Both the position numbers and the translations under genes were made by a program. DNA of 64,000 bases from NCBI GenBank assembly GCA_049115735.1, contig JAGDZP010000003.1, positions 100,242 to 164,241 on the forward strand. Reading direction: 5' to 3'. Of the stretch, positions 28,267 to 36,880 are shown in pieces (positions within the stretch are counted from its first letter, which is position 1; every line of letters starts with the position of its first letter). The notes beneath the pieces are model-generated. The model was not told the origin of the DNA, ran no database searches, and was given only the letters and a program-made list of their open reading frames with translations. This DNA comes from CAXBNB01 sp049115735. Lineage in GTDB: Bacteria > Bacteroidota > Bacteroidia > Cytophagales > Cyclobacteriaceae.

Positions 28267-31200
28267 TTAAAATGTGGCTTGAATTCCAAAAATCACAGAT
28301 TTAGGCTGAGGATATGTTCCTCTGTCAGTTCCATATTCCTGATTTACATTGGCACCTCCTCTGGAGTTGGCGATTTCAGGATCAAGGCCTGAATAGTCAG
28401 TGATGGTGAGTAGATTTTGACCGCTGATATATACTCTCAGGTTGCTAAACACTTTGCCACCAGCAATTGCATCACTTGGCACGTTATAACCTACAGATAT
28501 TGTTTTTAGCCTTGTATATGAGCCATCTTCAAGAAACCTGGTTGAAACCTGGTTGTTGAAGTTTGCTCCACCTTCACCCGCTGCACGAGGAATGGTGTTG
28601 GAAGTTCCGGGACCGGTCCATCTGTTCAGTACATCTACTGAGGCATTAAACAGTCTTGATTGCCCTACAAGGTCAAACAAAGTGGTATTGTAGATTTGGT
28701 TTCCCGAAACGCCTGTTAAGAAAAGATTGAAGTCAAACCTTCTGTAAGTTCCGTTAAAGTTTAGACCATAAGTAATATCCGGATATGGGTTTCCGATTAC
28801 CCCTTTATCGTTATCGTTGATCAGGCCGTCTCCGTTCACATCAACATGCCGGATATCTCCCGGTCCAACTCCGTTGTTGTTGTCCGAATCTTTGTAAACT
28901 GCATCTACCTCTTCTTGTGTTTGGAAAATGCCATCAGCTATTAAGCCATAGAAATAATACAATGGTTGTCCGAGGGATGATTTAACCAATGGTGCTCCAA
29001 AGTCTTCGTTGTTTCCGCCGGCAAATCCCTCAGTTATACCTGGAGCCAAAGAAACTAGCTCGTTCGAGTTATGGCCTAATTGTAAGTTTGCTGACCATTG
29101 GAATTCACCCTCTGCATCGTTATAGCCCACAGAAAATTCCAGACCTTTGGTCTTCACCGAGCCTACATTGTCGAAAAAGGTACTGTTGCTAAACCCGAGT
29201 GAAGTGGCCAAGGGAATGCCTATTAGCAAATCATCACTTTTGTTGTTGAAATATTCCAGCGAAGCTGTAAGTTTTCCTTCTAATAATCCTACATCCAAAC
29301 CAATGTTGGTCATTGTTGTTTCTTCCCATTTTAGATCCTGATTAGGCAATCCACTTGCTGTGGCGCCATTTGTGGCCTGACCATTGATAGGGTAGAAGAA
29401 GTTTGAATTTAAGGTAGAAGTAAATAGATAATTTGGTATTCTGTCGTTACCCGTTACACCCCAACTTGCTCTCAATTTCAAGTTGCTGAATGGAGCATCA
29501 GCCATAAAATCTTCCATAGCGATATTCCAGCCTGCTGAAACAGAAGGAAAGACTCCCCATCTATTGTTTTGTCCAAACTTTGATGAGGCATCTCTTCGGA
29601 TAGAGCCGGACAACAGGTATTTTCCATCATAGTTGTAGTTTAGCCTACCCAGGTAGCCAATTCGGTAGATTTCATCTGTCGAACTACCAAGTACAGAGCT
29701 AATATTCGATACTTGTTGAATTTCATTCGAGATGTTATTTCTACTTTCTGTATTTATATTGTTGAATTCCTGGTCATTGGTTTCTACTAGAGCAAGAACT
29801 TCTACGGTATGTGCATCTCCAAAAGTTTTTTGGTAGTTCAGACTGTTGGTAACAATAATGGTTCTGCCTTCACGCACGTTTTTTCTGATCTGGGCGAAAT
29901 CTTGTACATGCGTTCCGCCAAGGTTGTCGTCATCATAAGCAGGTCTGAATTCTTCATCCTTGCTGGTAAAAAGGTCTAGACCGACTTGTGTTTTAAAAGT
30001 CAGTCCATCCATAATTTCATACTCAGCGAAAATATTACCTATGATAGCGGTAGTGTTGATTGTTTGATTGCCGTAGCTTTGAGATCTTACTGGATTTTCG
30101 GCATCTTGGCCATCGACTGCAGTGTTTGGTCCTTGGAAGCCACCGAGGTTGTCGGTGTTGTGTACGGGCAAATATGGAGGTATTTTAATCGCGTGCTCAA
30201 GCATGGTCCGGCCTGATCCTCTCTCAGGGTTTTGGCTGTTGAAGGCAAGGGATAGGCTTTCACCTATTTTCAATTTGCCAAGAGAAAAGTCACTATTCGC
30301 CCTGAAAGAATATCTTTCAAAGCCTGTTTCAATAATAGCACCTTCCTGATCAAGATACCCCGCAGAAAATCTATATCTGCTTCCATCTCCTCCTCCTGAA
30401 AGACTAACATCATAACTCTGGATAAAACCTGTAGGCAATACTTCGTCTTGCCAGTCGGTATCAGTAAATGCAGGGTCAGTCCTCGCTATTGTGAAATCAA
30501 GCGCATCTTCTGCGTAAGCAAGGTATTGTTGCCTGTTCATGATGTCATGTCGCTGAGAGATCTTTTGTGTTCCCCAATATGAGTTTAGAGAAATTTGTTG
30601 TCCGCTTTGGCTGCCTTTTTTTGTAGTCACCATAACAACACCGTTCGATCCCCTGGATCCATAAATTGCAGCTGTGGATGCGTCTTTCAAGATATTCACA
30701 GATTCAATATCTGCAGGGCTGATTCCGTTTAGATTTCCGACAATCACACCGTCTACCACATACAAAGGATCGTTGTTATTGGGAGTTCCCATACCACGTA
30801 TCCTAACAATTGGTGCTGTTCCTGGTGCACCCGTGTTTCTAACCATAACACCTGCGGCACGTCCTTGAAGCGCTTGTTCGGCATTTGTTATTGGTAGAGC
30901 CGTGATTTCTTTATCACTCACTGTAGAGATTGCACCTGTCACTTCGGCTCTGGCCTGGGAGCCATAACCAACAACGACGATTTCCTCTAGTTGTTCCGCG
31001 TCAAGGACCATTTGAATGTCTATCACCGTCTGCGTGCCAACGATAATTTCTTGTGTTTTGTAGCCAACGAAAGAAATGGTCAAAATGGCGCCATCGGAAA
31101 CAGTAAGACTGTAATTTCCATCTAAGTCAGACGTGGTGCCTTTGGAGGTGCCTTTTTGCACAATAGATGCTCCTGGTAGCCCGGCTCCACTTTCATCAGT

Positions 31201-31638
31201 GACTCTGCCGCTGATGTCCACATCTGCCAATTCTTCAACCTTGTTTGTTTTTTCTCTTACACCAAAAAACGAGTTTGCATCCTTTTTAACCGTAATCTGA
31301 TTGTTTACCCTTTTAAAAGTTAAATCCGACTTTTTAGAAATGTATCGCAAAATATTGCCTAGAGATTCTTCTTTAAAATCGAGGCTGATTGTCTTCTCTT
31401 TTCGTACATCCTTGATTTTGTAGGCAAATGCAAAGCCGGTTTTTGATTCGATTTCTTCAAAAATAGCAGTAAGTTCGGCTTTTTTCATACTGATTCCTAA
31501 ATGCACATTTTCTACGCTGCGTTGAGCCATGCTTCCGTTGGTGGCAAGCAATATGGAACTCAGGCAAGCCTGGAGGATTATTCCCACAAATGCATATTTA
31601 GACATAATAGCAATTTGTTGTAACAGTTTGTATTTCAT
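28267..31638 (-). CDS. SusC/RagA family TonB-dependent transporter with STN domain
   Basis: This is an outer-membrane TonB-dependent importer of 1123 residues. Domain order is: signal sequence, an STN domain (about residues 55-120, KKAELTAIFEEIESKTGFAF) that signals to the FecR anti-sigma factor, a carboxypeptidase-like beta-sandwich (about 140-225, ISGRVTDESGAGLPGASIVQ), the plug with a GYGSQARAEVTGAIS start and RGMGTPNNNDPLYVVDG, then a 22-strand barrel. The STN domain fits regulation by the adjacent FecR and ECF sigma pair. Glycan arrival would thus induce the operon, as in known trans-envelope switches. The leader contains a conserved motif and an antisense-facing terminator. Confidence 0.96.
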   Translation of the reverse strand: MKYKLLQQIAIMSKYAFVGIILQACLSSILLATNGSMAQRSVENVHLGISMKKAELTAIFEEIESKTGFAFAYKIKDVRKEKTISLDFKEESLGNILRYISKKSDLTFKRVNNQITVKKDANSFFGVREKTNKVEELADVDISGRVTDESGAGLPGASIVQKGTSKGTTSDLDGNYSLTVSDGAILTISFVGYKTQEIIVGTQTVIDIQMVLDAEQLEEIVVVGYGSQARAEVTGAISTVSDKEITALPITNAEQALQGRAAGVMVRNTGAPGTAPIVRIRGMGTPNNNDPLYVVDGVIVGNLNGISPADIESVNILKDASTAAIYGSRGSNGVVMVTTKKGSQSGQQISLNSYWGTQKISQRHDIMNRQQYLAYAEDALDFTIARTDPAFTDTDWQDEVLPTGFIQSYDVSLSGGGDGSRYRFSAGYLDQEGAIIETGFERYSFRANSDFSLGKLKIGESLSLAFNSQNPERGSGRTMLEHAIKIPPYLPVHNTDNLGGFQGPNTAVDGQDAENPVRSQSYGNQTINTTAIIGNIFAEYEIMDGLTFKTQVGLDLFTSKDEEFRPAYDDDNLGGTHVQDFAQIRKNVREGRTIIVTNSLNYQKTFGDAHTVEVLALVETNDQEFNNINTESRNNISNEIQQVSNISSVLGSSTDEIYRIGYLGRLNYNYDGKYLLSGSIRRDASSKFGQNNRWGVFPSVSAGWNIAMEDFMADAPFSNLKLRASWGVTGNDRIPNYLFTSTLNSNFFYPINGQATNGATASGLPNQDLKWEETTMTNIGLDVGLLEGKLTASLEYFNNKSDDLLIGIPLATSLGFSNSTFFDNVGSVKTKGLEFSVGYNDAEGEFQWSANLQLGHNSNELVSLAPGITEGFAGGNNEDFGAPLVKSSLGQPLYYFYGLIADGIFQTQEEVDAVYKDSDNNNGVGPGDIRHVDVNGDGLINDNDKGVIGNPYPDITYGLNFNGTYRRFDFNLFLTGVSGNQIYNTTLFDLVGQSRLFNASVDVLNRWTGPGTSNTIPRAAGEGGANFNNQVSTRFLEDGSYTRLKTISVGYNVPSDAIAGGKVFSNLRVYISGQNLLTITDYSGLDPEIANSRGGANVNQEYGTDRGTYPQPKSVIFGIQATF

Positions 31639-31695
31639 AACTTTGTAAAGTTTTTGGTTTGATAAATATTAGACCATTGCACTCTTTTCCTTTTT

Positions 31696-31711
31696 CTAAC
31701 CGTCCAAAGTT
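31696..31711 (-). promoter_or_regulatory. Conserved 16-bp leader motif upstream of susC (locus 1)
   Basis: On the minus strand AACTTTGGACGGTTAG ends 57 bases before the susC start. The motif in the second susC leader ends 59 bases before its start, and 15 of the 16 bases are shared. Similar spacing in two different loci argues for function in transcription initiation, in the susC leader RNA, or in an antisense RNA. Confidence 0.55.
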
Positions 31712-31731
31712 TCTAGAAGGAAAAGATCAGG

Positions 31732-31762
31732 AGCCGATATCTGATATCGGCTTTTTTATTTT
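31732..31762 (+). terminator. Intrinsic terminator facing away from susC (candidate antisense RNA end)
   Basis: The inverted repeat AGCCGATATC / GATATCGGCT is followed on the plus strand by TTTTTTATTTT. All neighbouring genes are on the minus strand, so this terminator serves no annotated gene. A plus-strand transcript from the start of susC would end here, resembling the antisense small RNAs known at susC leaders in Bacteroides. Its presence as a terminator is clear; the RNA is inferred. Confidence 0.65.
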
Positions 31763-31831
31763 AACTCGAATTGTACTGCTGCATGTTGAATTGTTTTTAT
31801 AGTTGAATGAAATTTATTTTGATGATCCTAG

Positions 31832-32818
31832 TTAGTAGATAGTGAGGATTTTATTTTCAATTTTATACGAGAAACCCCCGGCGTATGAGATTGATTCTAT
31901 GACCGCTTTCAGAGATTGATCTTCATATTTACCTACAAAACCATCTCCCATATCCACTTCTTTTTTTACGTCGAAAGTAACTCCATACCAGCGCTGAAGT
32001 ACGGTAGTGATCTCTTCGAAACTAGCTTTCTCAAATGTGATGATACCGTCTTTCCAAGTTGTCATGTTATTTGAATAAGACACCAAATTCAAAGTGCTGG
32101 ATTCTTTGCTAAAAGCCACTGCCTCATGTTTATTCAGCAAGACTCTATTTGAGAGGTTGTGTTTATTGACCACTTCCACTATTCCAGATTCTACAGCTAC
32201 TTCTATATCATGGTTTACCGAGTAGGCATTTATATTAAAAGATGTACCTTTTACGATGGTTTTAATATTGTCTGAATGGATGATAAAAGGTTTGGTTGTA
32301 TCCTTTTCTACTTCAAAGAAGGCTTCTCCATTGAGATGAATTTCCCTGATCGAGTCGGAGAAAATCTCAGGATAGCTGATGCTACTTTCGGCATTTAGCT
32401 TCACTTGACTACCATCAGGAAGCCTGATAGTCAGATTTTGACCGGCAGCTGTTAGTTTGTCCAGTACTGTAGTGGATATTGCTGTTTGGGGTTCCTTCTC
32501 CAGTTCGGAAATTAGGATGTAGCCTAATAGGAATAGTACAACCGAAGCGGCTACCCAGTATGCTTTTTTTAGATCATTGGAGTTTGGTCTGTTAAAATTG
32601 ATAATACGATCGTCTGTTTCGAGATGGTTATGAATTTTGGACCATACTGCCTTTTTCTTTTCTTCCAGGGTATGACCGTTGAATTCCCAATACCTTTGAA
32701 GTTGTTCAAAGAATTTGTTGTTATCAGGGTGGGATTCAAGCCATGAATTAAAATATTCTTCTTCAGTAGAGTCTAACTTATTGGTGAGTTTTCTTACAAT
32801 AATTGCGTATATATCCAT
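31832..32818 (-). CDS. FecR family anti-sigma factor
   Basis: This is an inner-membrane anti-sigma factor of 328 residues. A cytoplasmic N-terminal helical part (EEYFNSWLESHPDNNKFFEQ) binds the ECF sigma factor. A single membrane helix lies near residues 87-105 (AYWVAASVVLFLLGYILIS). The periplasmic FecR domain follows (RLPDGSQVKLNAESSISYPE, REIHLNGEAFFEVEKD, VKGTSFNINAY), and the C-terminal DUF4974-like STN-interacting part ends with KAVIESISYAGGFSYKIENK. It lies between the sigma gene and the STN-bearing susC gene, the standard order for a signal relay from the outer membrane to RNA polymerase. Confidence 0.95.
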   Translation of the reverse strand: MDIYAIIVRKLTNKLDSTEEEYFNSWLESHPDNNKFFEQLQRYWEFNGHTLEEKKKAVWSKIHNHLETDDRIINFNRPNSNDLKKAYWVAASVVLFLLGYILISELEKEPQTAISTTVLDKLTAAGQNLTIRLPDGSQVKLNAESSISYPEIFSDSIREIHLNGEAFFEVEKDTTKPFIIHSDNIKTIVKGTSFNINAYSVNHDIEVAVESGIVEVVNKHNLSNRVLLNKHEAVAFSKESSTLNLVSYSNNMTTWKDGIITFEKASFEEITTVLQRWYGVTFDVKKEVDMGDGFVGKYEDQSLKAVIESISYAGGFSYKIENKILTIY

Positions 32819-32958
32819 TTTTATTAGATGAGTTCTATGTCGGCTTCACATGTATTGATCCGGTAATTCGAAAAATTCCCTACTCCATTTGAAAAAAAAT
32901 AAAAAAAAGAACGATCTAAGTTGATTGCATTCAAGGGAATGACGCAGAATGTGGTGCT

Positions 32959-33534
32959 TCAGGTTGATCTATCTGGTCTCAGATTTTGAAAGCTCTTCCT
33001 TAGTCGTTTAACTGCCTTTACCACGTGCGCGTCCACAGTTTTGGTAGATATGCTAAGGATTTCAGCTACATCTTTGTATTTCATTTTTTGCTGCTTTACA
33101 AGTTGAAATACCAATCGGCATTGGTTTGGGAGCTCATCAATGGTTTGATTGAATTTATTTTTCAGCTCTTCAAATTCGAATTCAGCTTCTGGGGTGTAGT
33201 TGTTTATCAGGTAATCTTCTAGGTTTTTTTCATCGATTTCTTTTACAAAATACCGCTGTTTTTTTTCAAGAAATTTCAAGGATTGATTTTTCACACAGGT
33301 GAAAATATACGCGTCAAAATTACCTATGTCTTTGAGTTGTTTTCTGTTTACCCAGAGATTCGTGAAGACATCCGCAAGAATGTCCTCAGCTGATGCGCTA
33401 TGGCGTACGTAACTTATTGAGAAACTGAGAAGTCTTTCAAAATAAACATTAAAAATCTCCTGAAATGCCCTTTGATCATTATGCCTACTTACCCTTGATA
33501 TGTACTTTGAAATATCTTTTCTGTCTCTTGCCAA
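32959..33534 (-). CDS. ECF RNA polymerase sigma factor
   Basis: This sigma-70 family factor of 191 residues is of the Bacteroidota polysaccharide-locus type. Region 2 spans about residues 20-90 (FQEIFNVYFERLLSFSISYV, then SAEDILADVFTNLWVNRKQL). Region 4 spans about residues 125-180 and includes LPNQCRLVFQLVKQQKMKYK, DVAEILSISTKTVDAHV and a recognition helix. It is probably held inactive by the adjacent FecR protein and released when the SusC transporter binds its glycan. The 140-base gap to fecR contains no obvious terminator, so the two may be co-transcribed. It is a paralog of the gene at 61471. Confidence 0.95.
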   Translation of the reverse strand: MARDRKDISKYISRVSRHNDQRAFQEIFNVYFERLLSFSISYVRHSASAEDILADVFTNLWVNRKQLKDIGNFDAYIFTCVKNQSLKFLEKKQRYFVKEIDEKNLEDYLINNYTPEAEFEFEELKNKFNQTIDELPNQCRLVFQLVKQQKMKYKDVAEILSISTKTVDAHVVKAVKRLRKSFQNLRPDRST

Positions 33535-33666
33535 AATGAGCCTGCTGCTATTGTGATAAAAATATGAGCATATTTTAAAAAGTGAGAATCCTTTTCTTTT
33601 GAGCTTTGGTAATAATAGGCCTAAAGTGCGCCGGCTCTTCTGTCTCCGGTGTTGTCTGTCGTCAAA

Positions 33667-34368
33667 TCAACGTAAACTCCATATTTCATAAATATCATTG
33701 CCTTTACTGCTTTTTCCCGAATGATTCCATTTGCCATCTAAGAGTTTGTAGTTGAATTCAAGGGAGGCGCCTACTCGATTAGGGTCTTTGGAAAAGAATT
33801 CTATGTTTTCCGTGTACTTTCCTTCTGCGGTAGTATATGTTCCTCCACCAGTACCAGAAAAAGATTTGGTTTCCGTATTATAGGCGATCCATTGAAAGCG
33901 TGTTCCGGAAAGAATTTTCATAGTCTTCCGAGGGCCAGGTTTGCGTTCGCTGATTTGGCCATTCCGCATTCGACCTGTTATCAACCATGCCCCAGCTAGG
34001 TCACCCGGAGTTCCATCATCTGTTCTTTTCCAAGTCGTTAAATCATTTTTTAACTGAAATTGATTTTCATCAAATTCTATATCAAAAGTTACTTCTTTGC
34101 CGACCATTGAATTGTCTTGGCTGTGAAACTCGAAAGCTATGCTAAGAGTATTATCACTCAACCGCCAGTTGCCTCCTTCTGTCCATTTAAAAACACCAGT
34201 CATGTCATACCATGTGGTGACTACATGTGTTTCACTGTAGATGGCTACTGCTTGTATTTTCTGTCCGTTCTTGCCGACACCTTCCCATTGCCATGAACCC
34301 ACCAAAGACTTAGATAAACCTATTGTATAAATACAGATTGATATGAAAAAAGTTAAAAATATTTTCAT
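33667..34368 (-). CDS. Secreted protein with lipocalin-like (DUF4488-type) repeats
   Basis: The product is a 233-residue exported protein with a signal peptide (MKIFLTFFISICIYTIGLSK). Two related beta-rich halves each begin with a G-(S/A)-W motif: LVGSWQWEGVGKNG near residue 22 and LAGAWLITGRMRNG near residue 130. The second half contains the FSGTGGGTYTTAEGKYTENI block. Similar proteins are common in Bacteroidota as small secreted lipocalin-like domains; the function is unknown. It is upstream of the ECF sigma gene on the same strand, separated by 132 bases, and may not belong to that operon. There are no catalytic residues to point to. Confidence 0.65.
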   Translation of the reverse strand: MKIFLTFFISICIYTIGLSKSLVGSWQWEGVGKNGQKIQAVAIYSETHVVTTWYDMTGVFKWTEGGNWRLSDNTLSIAFEFHSQDNSMVGKEVTFDIEFDENQFQLKNDLTTWKRTDDGTPGDLAGAWLITGRMRNGQISERKPGPRKTMKILSGTRFQWIAYNTETKSFSGTGGGTYTTAEGKYTENIEFFSKDPNRVGASLEFNYKLLDGKWNHSGKSSKGNDIYEIWSLR

Positions 34369-34714
34369 AATATTATATATATTATAGTAAACTAAAATTA
34401 TTGCTAGTAATTGAACAAATAATTTAATTATAACAAAGGTGAAAAATAAGATATATAAATGAATAAATTATGTCTATGTAAAATAATATATGTTTTAGGG
34501 AGTAAATTGAATTGTATCCTAAACTTAATGATCATTTTATAAAAGTAAAGAAAAAAAGTTTTTAAATTGCTTTTTTATTGATGGTAATTTGATTCTGTAA
34601 AGTCTTTTTATAATTAATTTATTAAACAATTTATGGAGTATCACTTTAGGTCCTCAATTGACACTGATCAATGAGTATAAGCTTATTTTAAGTGCAAGTG
34701 ATTAATTGTCAGAA
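34369..34714. other. AT-rich divergent intergenic region
   Basis: This 346-base gap separates the minus-strand lipocalin-like gene from the plus-strand ASPIC/UnbV lipoprotein gene. It is very AT-rich with runs such as ATTATATATATTATAG. Promoters for both directions must lie here, but no clear pair of TTTG and TAnnTTTG boxes stands out. I see no gene or RNA in it. Confidence 0.5.
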
Positions 34715-36880
34715 ATGAAGCGATTAACTTTTATTGTTGCGATAATTAATGTGGGGCTCAGTTGCAAATCGAATCAAGAGCCATATAAGTTATCCGAAAT
34801 GACCCGGATGCTTCAATCAATTCCAGATTCTGTGGATATAAAAAGTGCATTCTTCTTGTCAAAGCTATGGTTGGAGCAAAATCCAGATCCGGCAAAGTTT
34901 GGTTTAGAAGACCTCAGGCTAGAATTGCAATATGCTTCTCACTTGGTTGGTGCAGGAGCTACAAAAGAGGGAATATCCAAATATAAAAATATAAAGGAGA
35001 AATATGCCTATGCCCTGGATGAAAAGAAACAATTAGAAGTTGATTTTTTGTTGGCAACTGCCTTGCTGCGAGAGGGGGAGCAAACGAATTGTTTTGCTTT
35101 CCATAATGATGAATCATGCTTGGTTCCATTGAATGGCAAAGGGCAATATTTCGATAAGTTTTCCGTAGTGGAAGCCTTAGGTATTCTAGATAAGGTTTGT
35201 CACCAAAGCTTAAAATTACAAGGCCGGGTAGACCACCGTGCAAAATGGTTGTTAAATATCGCTTATCAGGCGCTTGGGGAATACCCCGCTGAAGTTCCTC
35301 CAGATTTGCGCATTGATACAATGTTTTTTCAATCTGCTTATTCAATTGAGCCATTTGAAGAAGTGGCTATTTCCGTGGGTGTTGCAAATGTGAGCCTCGC
35401 AGGAGGTGCGATTATGGATGACTTCACAGGGGATGGATGGCTAGATATTATGACAACCGATATGTCATTGACCGGTCAGATGAAGTTTTTTGTCAACAAT
35501 AAAGATGGAAGTTTTTTGGATAGAACAACATCCGCAGGTTTGGATGGATTGGTCGGTGGCTTGAATCTCGTGCAAACCGATTACAACAACGATGGATTTC
35601 TGGATGTTTTTGTGACCAGAGGGGCTTGGTTTGAAGAGAAAAACGGTCTTCTAATGCCTAACTCTCTATTGAAAAACAATGGAAACCAAACCTTTACTGA
35701 TGTTACACTCGATGCGGGTCTGTATTCGAAATTTCCGACTCAGGTAGCCATATGGGCCGATGTGAATTTAGACGGATGGTTAGATCTTTTCATCGGAAAC
35801 GAAGGCAATATAATGGGGAGTGTGCCAAATTTTAAGGATGAGCTTTACATGAACAATCGAGACGGAACATTTTCGAACAGGGCCAAAGAAGCTGGGTTGT
35901 CAAAGCAGCTTTTTGTGAAAGGAGCTACCTGGATAGACTACAACAATGACACCTACCCAGATCTTGCTCTCACTACCACAGGAAATACAGGAGAAAACAT
36001 CTTGCTTTACGAGAATAGAAGTAAAGAGTCGGGCCACGTTTCTTTCGTGGAAGTGACCCGAGATGTTGGAATACAGGCTTACGATCAAGGATTTTTTGCA
36101 ATGTGGAGTTGGGACTATAACAATGACGGTTTCGAAGACTTGTTTGCTAATGCCCTTGGAGGGGTATTTTCGAATAGATTCAATTCTCATGAATTTCAGG
36201 CAGTTTGTCTGAAAAATAATGGGGATGGAACTTTTGATGATGTGTCTGCAACTATGGAGCTAGAACATACGGAAAAGACCATGGGCAGCAATTTCGGGGA
36301 TGTGGACAATGATGGATTTCTTGATATATACCTCGGTACTGGTTCTCCTTCTTTTGAAGATATAATTCCTAATAGGATGTTTTTGAATGATTCTGGCAAA
36401 AAATTCACGGATATCACAATGTCCGCAAGAGTAGGACATTTGCAAAAAGGACATGGAGTTGGTTTTGGCGACTATGATAATGATGGTGACCAGGATGTCT
36501 TCATACAAATTGGTGGAGCTTACGATGGGGACATTTATCAAGATGCGCTTTTCAAAAACCCTGGACACGGTAACCATTTTGTCTCATTTGACCTGATTGG
36601 GACAAAGTCTAATAAGATGGCCCTGGAAACAAAACTTTGCCTGACTGTTGAAGAAGAGGGAACCGAAAGAAAGATATACAGCAAGGTGACAGCTGGTAGC
36701 AGCTTTGGGGGGAATAGTTTGAGACAGGAAATCGGCGTGGGGCAGGCTTCCATTATCGAAAAACTGGAAGTGAAATGGACTAGAAGCGGTACTGTGCAGA
36801 CTTTTCATAATATAGAAACGGATCTCTTCTACCAAATCACAGAAGGCAAACAAACTTTAGATACACTATACTACGAATGA
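34715..36880 (+). CDS. FG-GAP/VCBS-repeat lipoprotein with ASPIC/UnbV domain (CRTAC1-like)
   Basis: ATG 34715 gives a lipoprotein signal (MKRLTFIVAIINVGLSC, Cys17); the TTG 34706 alternative is less likely. After an N-terminal helical region of about 200 residues, integrin-like repeats with calcium loops follow (DFTGDGWLDIMTTDM, DYNNDGFLDVFVTRG, DVNLDGWLDLFIGNE, DVDNDGFLDIYLGTG), then a C-terminal ASPIC/UnbV segment (EKLEVKWTRSGTVQTFHNIE). It is the second such protein in the window, after the one at 23234. The symporter gene overlaps its stop by 4 bases and the beta-glucosidase gene follows, so the three form an operon. It probably binds a substrate at the cell surface (inference). Confidence 0.87.
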   Translation: MKRLTFIVAIINVGLSCKSNQEPYKLSEMTRMLQSIPDSVDIKSAFFLSKLWLEQNPDPAKFGLEDLRLELQYASHLVGAGATKEGISKYKNIKEKYAYALDEKKQLEVDFLLATALLREGEQTNCFAFHNDESCLVPLNGKGQYFDKFSVVEALGILDKVCHQSLKLQGRVDHRAKWLLNIAYQALGEYPAEVPPDLRIDTMFFQSAYSIEPFEEVAISVGVANVSLAGGAIMDDFTGDGWLDIMTTDMSLTGQMKFFVNNKDGSFLDRTTSAGLDGLVGGLNLVQTDYNNDGFLDVFVTRGAWFEEKNGLLMPNSLLKNNGNQTFTDVTLDAGLYSKFPTQVAIWADVNLDGWLDLFIGNEGNIMGSVPNFKDELYMNNRDGTFSNRAKEAGLSKQLFVKGATWIDYNNDTYPDLALTTTGNTGENILLYENRSKESGHVSFVEVTRDVGIQAYDQGFFAMWSWDYNNDGFEDLFANALGGVFSNRFNSHEFQAVCLKNNGDGTFDDVSATMELEHTEKTMGSNFGDVDNDGFLDIYLGTGSPSFEDIIPNRMFLNDSGKKFTDITMSARVGHLQKGHGVGFGDYDNDGDQDVFIQIGGAYDGDIYQDALFKNPGHGNHFVSFDLIGTKSNKMALETKLCLTVEEEGTERKIYSKVTAGSSFGGNSLRQEIGVGQASIIEKLEVKWTRSGTVQTFHNIETDLFYQITEGKQTLDTLYYE

